A DNA stretch of 10,230 nt from Ramlibacter sp. (GTDB lineage: Bacteria > Pseudomonadota > Gammaproteobacteria > Burkholderiales > Burkholderiaceae_C), in assembly GCA_025351615.1 (NCBI GenBank), contig JANXVP010000091.1, positions 1 to 10,230 of the forward strand, in the 5' to 3' direction. How positions within the stretch are numbered: position 1 is the first letter of the stretch; every line of letters begins with the position of its first letter. Made by a program: the position numbers and the translations under genes. Of the stretch, positions 1-5,058 are shown one piece after another. The notes beneath the pieces were generated by a model. That model was given only the letters and a program-made list of their open reading frames with translations. It did not search any database and was not told the DNA's origin.

Positions 1-851
1 CCGCAGGCCACCGCCACGTTCAAGTCGTCCACCGCGAGGATCGTTCCGGGCGCCACCCCTTCCGGTGCGGGGCCCTGCACGGTTTGGGCCCGCCAAAGCT
101 TCAAAGACTCGGAGTGAATGGCGCTCGAGGCTCCTGGAAAAGGATCGAGGGCGCGGATCTTGCGCTCCAGTGAAGCGGCGGACTGGCGCCAGTCCAGCAC
201 CGCTTCCGCCTTGTCGATCTTGCGCGCATAAGTCGCGCCCTCCACCGGTTGCTTCACCGGTTGCAGGCCGCCGTCCGCCGCCTGGTGGAGCGCTGCGACA
301 ATCAGCCGGCCACCGATGGGCGCCAGTTTGTCGTGCAGGCTTGCTGTGCTGTCGTCTGGCGCGATCGCAAGCTTTTCGGCCAACAACATGGCCCCGGTGT
401 CCAGGCCCGCATCCATCTGCATGATGGTGACGCCCGTCTCGCGGTCTCCGGCTTCGATGGCGCGCTGGATCGGCGCGGCGCCGCGCCAACGCGGCAGCAG
501 TGAGGCATGGATGTTCAGGCATCCGAGACCGAACTGTTCCAGAACCCACTGCGGCAGGATCAGGCCATAGGCAGCGACCACCATCGCATCGGCGGCAACC
601 GCTTCGATCGCCAGCCTGGCGGCTGCCGCGTCGTCGGGGAATTTGCCGTCCAGCCGCAGGCTGCGCGGCTGCACGACGGGAATTCCGAGCGCAACAGCAC
701 ACTGCTTGACCGGCGATGCCTGCACCTTCATGCCGCGCCCGGCTGGCCGGTCCGGTTGCGTGAGCACCAAAACGACGTCGAAACCGGCGCCGGCCAGGCT
801 TTCGAGCGCGGTGCGGGCGAAGTCCGGCGTGCCCGCGAAAATGACACGCAT
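1..851 (-). CDS. fmt: Methionyl-tRNA formyltransferase, 3' end outside the window
   Basis: Fmt transfers a formyl group from 10-formyl-tetrahydrofolate to Met-tRNA(fMet) in the cytoplasm, making the initiator for bacterial translation. About 283 residues are present; the family is usually near 310-320, so roughly 30 C-terminal residues lie off the left edge. The N-terminus [12 protein letters not shown] is the typical family opening. The formyl-donor and catalytic segment is intact: [13 protein letters not shown] has Asn113 and His115, and GLDTG has Asp151, matching the Asn-His-Asp set of the family. The C-terminal tRNA-binding domain is recognisable from RALDPFPGA (near residue 235) to the edge. 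The ATG at 851 is chosen from the family N-terminus; the Shine-Dalgarno sequence is weak. It starts 12 bp after the lipoprotein gene and is the third gene of the def unit, a variant of the common def-fmt pair. Identification is secure. Confidence 0.96.
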   Translation of the reverse strand, partial: MRVIFAGTPDFARTALESLAGAGFDVVLVLTQPDRPAGRGMKVQASPVKQCAVALGIPVVQPRSLRLDGKFPDDAAAARLAIEAVAADAMVVAAYGLILPQWVLEQFGLGCLNIHASLLPRWRGAAPIQRAIEAGDRETGVTIMQMDAGLDTGAMLLAEKLAIAPDDSTASLHDKLAPIGGRLIVAALHQAADGGLQPVKQPVEGATYARKIDKAEAVLDWRQSAASLERKIRALDPFPGASSAIHSESLKLWRAQTVQGPAPEGVAPGTILAVDDLNVAVAC

Positions 852-863
852 CGACACCCGCAC

Positions 864-1349
864 CTACTCGCGGTCTGGCGCGTTGAAGAATTCCATTCCC
901 GGGTGGGCCCGCTGCACCACGCCGCGGCCGTCCAGATAGACGAAATAGAGCATGTCGCTACCATCGTTCCAGCGGTAGGTCATGATCGGTCCGTTCCAGC
1001 TGGCGACGGCATCGATCTTCGCCGGTGGCCCGAACTCACGCTCGACGTCGTCGCGCGTCCACTTGCCGACGTCGATCCGGTTGAACTCCGCTGCGGTCAG
1101 CACCTGGCGAGAACGTATGACCCGACCCGCGGCGTCGAGGTCGACCATCCATGCGGACTGGCCAAACGGCTGCATCGAGTACTGCATGCGCTCCCCAACC
1201 GGCAGCCGGACCACGCGAGTCGGCTGGCCCCAGCGCGCAATCACTGCGTCGCCGGGCGTGCCCGGCTCGACGCCCCGGCCGTTGAAGGGGTTGCCGGCAC
1301 AGGCAGCGACAAAGCATGCCATGCAGCACACAGAAAGCAGTTTGTTCAT
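864..1349 (-). CDS. Small outer-membrane lipoprotein with two BamE/SmpA-like repeats
   Basis: This is a 161-residue predicted lipoprotein of unknown function. The N-terminus MNKLLSVCCMACFVAACAGN is a lipoprotein signal peptide with lipobox VAAC and acylated Cys17. Ala18 at +2 suggests sorting to the outer membrane. The mature part holds two similar halves: residues about 27-82 (PGDAVIARWGQPTRV, then MVDLDAAGRVIRSRQVLT) and about 92-155 (TRDDVEREFGPPAK, then YFVYLDGRGVVQRAHPG). Each has a helix ending in a W/FGxP turn followed by strands ending in a D-x-x-G-x-V hairpin, which resembles the BamE/SmpA/OmlA fold. That assignment is my inference from pattern, not a search. The ATG at 1349 is preceded by AGGG seven bases upstream. 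It sits 23 bp after def and 12 bp before fmt, so it is probably co-transcribed with both. Three extra cysteines (8, 9, 12) in the signal segment are unusual. Confidence 0.85.
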   Translation of the reverse strand: MNKLLSVCCMACFVAACAGNPFNGRGVEPGTPGDAVIARWGQPTRVVRLPVGERMQYSMQPFGQSAWMVDLDAAGRVIRSRQVLTAAEFNRIDVGKWTRDDVEREFGPPAKIDAVASWNGPIMTYRWNDGSDMLYFVYLDGRGVVQRAHPGMEFFNAPDRE

Positions 1350-1372
1350 GTCTGGCCCTGACTGAGCAGCGA

Positions 1373-1885
1373 TCAGGCCCGCTCGGTGTCGCGCCGCGCC
1401 TTGAGCATCTTGGTCTTGATGCGGTTGCGCTTGAGCGGCGAAAGATATTCGACAAACACCTTCCCCAGCAAGTGATCCATCTCATGCTGGATGCAAACCG
1501 CGAGCAGGCCTTGCGCCTCGATCGTGCGCAACTGGCCCTCGCCGTCGATCGCCTGGACCTTGATCGACGCGGAGCGCTCCACGCCGTCATAGATCCCGGG
1601 CACGGACAGGCAGCCCTCGTCATTGAGCTGCTTTTCCTCGCTGGCCCAGGTCAGTTCCGGATTGATCAGGACCAGTGGCGCATTGCGCTCACCGGAGACG
1701 TCGATCACGATCAGCCGCTCATGGACATCGACCTGGGTCGCCGCCAGGCCGATGCCATCGGCCACGTACATGGTTTCCCGCATGTCTGAAATCAGGGTCT
1801 TCACGCGTGCGTCCACCGTCTGCACGGGCCGCGCGACCGTGTGCAGCCTCGGATCGGGGTAGCAAAGAATGTTCAACAGGGCCAT
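1373..1885 (-). CDS. def: Peptide deformylase
   Basis: This metalloenzyme removes the formyl group from the N-terminal methionine of new proteins at the ribosome exit. It is 170 residues long, the normal size. All three family motifs are intact: GIGLAATQ (residues 44-51), EGCLSVP (90-96, metal ligand Cys92) and HEMDH (134-138, metal ligands His134 and His138, catalytic Glu135). The N-terminus [14 protein letters not shown] is typical, which fixes the ATG at 1885. It is the first gene of a leftward unit def - lipoprotein - fmt and is divergent from the tsaP-like gene, so its promoter should lie in 1886-2000; I could not identify a convincing one on this strand. The basic C-terminal tail ([14 protein letters not shown]) is common in proteobacterial deformylases. 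Identification is secure. Confidence 0.98.
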   Translation of the reverse strand: MALLNILCYPDPRLHTVARPVQTVDARVKTLISDMRETMYVADGIGLAATQVDVHERLIVIDVSGERNAPLVLINPELTWASEEKQLNDEGCLSVPGIYDGVERSASIKVQAIDGEGQLRTIEAQGLLAVCIQHEMDHLLGKVFVEYLSPLKRNRIKTKMLKARRDTERA

Positions 1886-1926
1886 GGGATCTCGCGAAAG
1901 GTGTCGCTATTTTCGCTACTTTTGTC

Positions 1927-1954
1927 TTTCCAGACACAGGCGTTCGGCTATAAA
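1927..1954 (+). promoter_or_regulatory. Possible sigma-70 promoter for the tsaP-dprA-smg unit
   Basis: TTTCCA (1927-1932; four of six matches to the -35 consensus) is followed after 16 bp by TATAAA (1949-1954; five of six matches to the -10 consensus). Transcription would begin near 1961, giving a leader of about 85-115 bases before the LysM gene. The inverted repeat TGTCT-TTCC-AGACA overlaps the -35 box, so it could be an operator, but arms this short can arise by chance. This is a match by eye only. Confidence 0.4.
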
Positions 1955-2058
1955 CGTTGCCCAATCAAGGGCTTGAGCGCAAAATCGATAGTGATTTGTC
2001 AAGACTTTCGGCGGCCGCGCGCCTGCGATGGGTGGCCGGATTTGAGATGAAAAAACAC

Positions 2059-2064
2059 AGGAAG
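2059..2064 (+). promoter_or_regulatory. Ribosome binding site deciding the tsaP-like start
   Basis: AGGAAG lies nine bases before the ATG at 2074. The competing in-frame ATG at 2047 has only a weak GGAT-type sequence before it. This favours 2074, although the site would itself be inside the coding sequence if 2047 were used. Confidence 0.5.
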
Positions 2065-2073
2065 ATTCCCATC

Positions 2074-3315
2074 ATGGCGCAAAAAACGGCAGCTTCCGGA
2101 CCGACCTCGCAGGGCCTGGGTGCCTGGACAGCGCTCGCGATGCTGGCCGGAGCGCTCTGCGCATGGCCCGCGGCGGCCCAGAATTTCCCGATCACTCCGG
2201 CCCAGCGCTCAACCGCACAACAGGTCGCCCGCACCGGGGTGCCAATGAGCGAACTGGCGCCAAACGCTCCGGCGGAGTACACGGTCAGGCGGGGAGACAC
2301 CCTGTGGGGCATTTCCGGCCTGTTCCTGAAGAGCCCATGGCGCTGGCCGGAGCTGTGGGGCATGAACCTCGAGGAGGTGCGCAACCCGCACCGGATTTAT
2401 CCCGGGCAACACCTGGTTCTTGAAACCGTGAACGGCATGGCCTTGTTGCGCCTGCGCCCCGACGGTTCGGGCGTGGGAACGCCTCCGACTGACACGATCC
2501 GGGTTTCGCCCCGCATCCGTTACTCGACCCTGGGTGACGCCGCATTGCCGGCGCTGCAGGCGAATCTGATCGAGCCCTTCCTGGCCGAGCCGATCATCGT
2601 TGACGAATTCACTCTGGAACGCGCCCCCCGGATCGTCGCGACCCAGGATGGGCGAGTCCTGCTGACCCGGGGCGACCGGGCTTATGCACGTGGCGCAACC
2701 GGCAGCCCCCTGACAGAAAAAGACCCGAACCGGGCGGAGGAATTCCGGGTCTTCCGTAACGCCCGCCCTTTGCGCGATCCGGTCACCAAGGCGGTGCTTG
2801 GGTACGAGGCGCAATTCCTCGGCAAGGCATCCTTGATGCGCAGCGAGACACTGCAGGATGTGCAGACCAGTTCCGGCGTGGCACAGAGCACCGTCGTGCC
2901 AGCCACCATCGACATCCTGACCGCCAAGGAAGAGATGCGCGTCGGTGACCGGCTGCTGCCGGAGCCGCCCCGCGAGTTGCTCAACTACGTGCCGCGGGCG
3001 CCCGAGCGTCCAGTCGACGGCAGCATCGTCTCGACGTATGGGGATGCCGTGCGCAACGCGGGACAGAACCAGGTGGTTGTGATCAACCGTGGCACCGCCG
3101 ACGGCATTGAAAGCGGGCATGTGCTGGCGATCCTCAAATCGGGTGCCGTGATCCTGGACCGGTCGCAGCCGGGCGAACGGACGACGATCAAGCTGCCCGA
3201 CGAGCGCAACGGCCTGCTGATGGTGTTCAGGTCGTTCGAAAAGCTCTCTTACGCGCTGATCCTGGAAATCACGGACGGCGTCCAGGTCGGCGACAAGGTA
3301 ACCAACCCCCGCTGA
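2074..3315 (+). CDS. tsaP: LysM-domain periplasmic protein, TsaP-like (type IV pilus secretin-associated)
   Basis: The 413-residue protein has a signal peptide with hydrophobic core TALAMLAGALCAW (19-31) and probable cleavage at AAA-Q (35/36). A LysM domain follows at about 67-118 (YTVRRGDTLWGIS ... NPHRIYPGQHLVL) and contains the Trp-rich SPWRWPELW insert. A long beta-rich middle comes next, then a C-terminal part (about 314-412; VVVINRGTADGIESGHVLAI, with VGDKV at the end) resembling the FlgT C-terminal domain. LysM plus FlgT-like is the architecture of TsaP, which binds peptidoglycan and anchors the PilQ secretin ring of type IV pili. From memory, the Pseudomonas aeruginosa homologue also lies between def and dprA. 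Start: the ATG at 2074 has AGGAAG nine bases upstream. An in-frame ATG at 2047 (adding MKKHRKIPI) would give a more basic signal peptide and cannot be excluded; a TTG at 1957 is less likely. dprA follows 10 bp later. The TsaP role is inferred; the LysM protein itself is certain. Confidence 0.85.
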   Translation: MAQKTAASGPTSQGLGAWTALAMLAGALCAWPAAAQNFPITPAQRSTAQQVARTGVPMSELAPNAPAEYTVRRGDTLWGISGLFLKSPWRWPELWGMNLEEVRNPHRIYPGQHLVLETVNGMALLRLRPDGSGVGTPPTDTIRVSPRIRYSTLGDAALPALQANLIEPFLAEPIIVDEFTLERAPRIVATQDGRVLLTRGDRAYARGATGSPLTEKDPNRAEEFRVFRNARPLRDPVTKAVLGYEAQFLGKASLMRSETLQDVQTSSGVAQSTVVPATIDILTAKEEMRVGDRLLPEPPRELLNYVPRAPERPVDGSIVSTYGDAVRNAGQNQVVVINRGTADGIESGHVLAILKSGAVILDRSQPGERTTIKLPDERNGLLMVFRSFEKLSYALILEITDGVQVGDKVTNPR

Positions 3316-3325
3316 CGGCTTGGCC

Positions 3326-4462
3326 ATGGAGCGCGAGGAACTTGCCTCCTGGCTCCGGCTGGTGCTGACCCCCGGCGTCGGCAACGAAAGCGCACGAAAG
3401 CTGATGGCGGCCTTCGGCCCGCCGTCAGCGCTTTTTTCTGTCCCGCCTGCAGCCTTGCGCAATGTCGTCGGCCCGTCCCAGGCTGCCGCGCTGGCGGTTC
3501 AGCCGGCTGAGCTGGCTGTCCAGCTGGCAGCCACGACGGCGTGGCTGGCTGCGGCCGAGGCGGATATTCCTCGCCGCGTGCTGCACCTCGCGGACAACGC
3601 GTACCCGGCAGCGTTATTGAACATCGAGGATCCGCCACTGCTGCTCTACGTGCTCGGGAAGGTCGGCCCGCAATGGCCCGCCGCGATCGCGATCGTCGGC
3701 AGCCGCAACCCGACACCGCAGGGACAGGACAATTCCCGCGACTTCGCCCGCGTCCTGGTCCAGGCTGGCCTCACGATCGTCTCGGGCCTGGCACTGGGAA
3801 TCGACGGGGCCGCGCACGAGGGGGCGCTGGAAGGGGCGCTGCCGGGCCAGACCGCGACCATTGCGGTCGTCGGCACCGGGCTCGACCGCGTCTACCCGCG
3901 CCAACACGAAGCATTGGCGACGCGGATCGCCGAGCGGGGCGCGATCGTCAGCGAATATCCATTGGGCACTCCGCCGTTGCCGGCCAATTTTCCGCGCCGC
4001 AACCGCATCATTGCGGGACTCAGCGAGGGCACGCTGGTGGTCGAAGCCGCGCTCCAGTCCGGGTCGCTGATCACAGCCCGCCTCGCCCTGGAGCAGGGCA
4101 AGGACGTGTTTGCGATTCCCGGGTCGATTCACTCGACGCAGTCGCGCGGGTGCCACGAGCTGCTTCGCCAGGGAGCAAAACTGGTGGCCTGCGCGCAAGA
4201 CGTGCTGGAAGAATTGCGGCCGGGCGTGGTGGTTCCATTTCGTTCATCGAACGCTGACAGTGCGGCCCGCCCGCTTGCTGCGACCGATGCCGGCAAGCGC
4301 CTGCTGGAGCTGCTCGGCTTTGATCCCGTCGGGCTGGACGCGCTGGTGGCGCGCACTGGCATCAGCACCGCTCAATTGCAGGCGCATCTGCTCGAGCTGG
4401 AACTCGGCGGTGAGGTGGCGCGCATGCCCGGCGGGTTGTTTCAGCGCATCGCCACCGGCTGA
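3326..4462 (+). CDS. dprA: DNA-processing protein DprA (Smf)
   Basis: DprA binds incoming single-stranded DNA in the cytoplasm during natural transformation and loads RecA on it. The gene is also kept in many bacteria not known to be transformable. The 378-residue protein has a helix-hairpin-helix-like N-terminus (LTPGVGN, 14-20). The extended Rossmann fold spans about 90-300, with GSRNPT (125-130), TIVSGLALGIDGAAHEGAL (150-168), VVGTGLDRVYP (181-191), FPRRNRIIAGLS (222-233) and the SGSLITARLALEQG block (245-258). A C-terminal winged-helix domain covers about 320-375 (GFDPVGLDALVARTGIS ... PGGLFQRI). All conserved blocks are present. The ATG at 3326 is preferred to a TTG two codons upstream because TTG is a rarer start and the family begins close to the helix-hairpin-helix. 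It follows the tsaP-like gene by 10 bp with no clear Shine-Dalgarno sequence, which suggests translational coupling. smg follows after 61 bp. Identification is secure. Confidence 0.96.
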   Translation: MEREELASWLRLVLTPGVGNESARKLMAAFGPPSALFSVPPAALRNVVGPSQAAALAVQPAELAVQLAATTAWLAAAEADIPRRVLHLADNAYPAALLNIEDPPLLLYVLGKVGPQWPAAIAIVGSRNPTPQGQDNSRDFARVLVQAGLTIVSGLALGIDGAAHEGALEGALPGQTATIAVVGTGLDRVYPRQHEALATRIAERGAIVSEYPLGTPPLPANFPRRNRIIAGLSEGTLVVEAALQSGSLITARLALEQGKDVFAIPGSIHSTQSRGCHELLRQGAKLVACAQDVLEELRPGVVVPFRSSNADSAARPLAATDAGKRLLELLGFDPVGLDALVARTGISTAQLQAHLLELELGGEVARMPGGLFQRIATG

Positions 4463-4523
4463 AAGGCCACAAACTGCTGCAAAGCGATACTGGCGGCGAC
4501 CGGTTTCTGCGCTATATTGGGGC

Positions 4524-5012
4524 ATGTTTGAAGTGCTCGTTTTCGTGTACGAAAACTACTGGCGCGGTGATGCGTGCCCCGAGCTGGAGCAACTGGGCCG
4601 AAAGCTCAGCGCCCACGGCTTCGAGGCCGATGAAATCAACGATGCACTGGTCTGGCTCGACGGACTCAACGTGGCGGCGCAGAACACGCAGCTGCCGCCC
4701 GACCTGTCGCAACGGCCCGCACTCCACCAGCCGCAGGCCAGCACCAGCATGCGAATCTACTCCGTCGCGGAGCAGGACCATCTGGGCGCCCAGTGCCTGG
4801 GCTTCGTCAGCTTTCTCGAATCCTCCGGCGTCCTCCCGGCCCCAATGCGCGAGATCGTGATGGATCGCGCGATGGCCGCACCGGGAGCTCCGGTCTCGCT
4901 CGACGACCTGAAAATCATCGTCCTGATGGTGTACTGGAGCTTCGGCGAAGAGCCGGACGCCCTGGTGCTGGACGAGTTGTGCGACGACGCCGAGTTCCGG
5001 CTGCCCCACTGA
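4524..5012 (+). CDS. smg: Smg family protein (DUF494)
   Basis: A 162-residue protein of the Smg/DUF494 family, close to the E. coli length of about 157. The N-terminus MFEVLVFVYENYW and the block HGFEADEINDALVWLDGL are characteristic. The C-terminal half has FLESSGVLPAPMREIVMDRAM and the segment DDLKIIVLMVYWSFGEEP, also typical. The molecular function is not established. It is known mainly for sitting beside dprA/smf in beta- and gammaproteobacteria, as here. The reading frame stays open far upstream inside dprA (from about 4110), so the start is not forced by a stop codon; the ATG at 4524 is chosen because it gives exactly the family N-terminus. It is acidic and has no signal peptide or membrane segment, so it is predicted to be cytoplasmic. 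It is the last gene of its unit and converges on the DUF1631 gene 44 bp away. Confidence 0.95.
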   Translation: MFEVLVFVYENYWRGDACPELEQLGRKLSAHGFEADEINDALVWLDGLNVAAQNTQLPPDLSQRPALHQPQASTSMRIYSVAEQDHLGAQCLGFVSFLESSGVLPAPMREIVMDRAMAAPGAPVSLDDLKIIVLMVYWSFGEEPDALVLDELCDDAEFRLPH

Positions 5013-5034
5013 ACCCGCTGGGCACCAAACGGGC

Positions 5035-5058
5035 GCCGCCGCAGAGGCGGCATTTCTT
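5035..5058 (+). terminator. Probable intrinsic terminator after smg
   Basis: GCCGCC (5035-5040), loop GCAGA, then GGCGGC (5046-5051) forms a six-pair all-GC stem followed on the plus strand by ATTTCTTA. It lies 22 bases after the smg stop codon, between two converging genes. The T-rich tail is short and interrupted, so efficiency is uncertain. Read leftward, the same stem is followed by GCCCGTTTGG, which is a poor terminator tail, so the minus-strand unit may not end here. The tail reaches into the last codon of the DUF1631 gene. Confidence 0.55.

Larger units (their letters stand above)
1886..2073. promoter_or_regulatory. Divergent intergenic region between def and the tsaP-like gene
   Basis: This 188-bp gap separates def (leftward) from the LysM gene (rightward) and is the only sizeable non-coding stretch in the window. 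It is visibly richer in A and T than its surroundings and must hold the promoters of both units. It contains a 9-bp direct repeat, TCGCTATTT at 1904-1912 followed immediately by TCGCTACTT at 1913-1921. Next comes a short inverted repeat TGTCT-TTCC-AGACA at 1923-1936, and then a promoter-like pair on the plus strand (separate entry). An open frame beginning at a TTG at 1957 runs through part of it into the LysM gene, but the likely start is further downstream. Confidence 0.6.

Noticed and set aside
507..1361. 284-residue open frame on the plus strand
   Set aside because: It overlaps fmt and the lipoprotein gene in antisense. Fmt motifs on the minus strand are unmistakable, and the plus-strand product resembles no family I recognise.
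1957..2046. Coding sequence from the TTG at 1957 as part of the TsaP-like protein
   Set aside because: The 30 or so extra residues would place a charged, non-hydrophobic stretch ahead of the signal peptide, the DNA here is more A/T-rich like intergenic sequence, and the likely promoter's start point falls at about 1961, after this TTG.
2209..3462. 417-residue open frame on the minus strand
   Set aside because: It is antisense to the TsaP-like gene and the start of dprA, both of which have clear domains. The reverse frame shows no recognisable domain and is a GC-skew shadow.
4513..4518. TATATT just before smg as a possible -10 box
   Set aside because: No acceptable -35 hexamer lies 15-19 bp upstream, and transcription would begin at or after the smg start codon. 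smg is more simply read from the dprA transcript.
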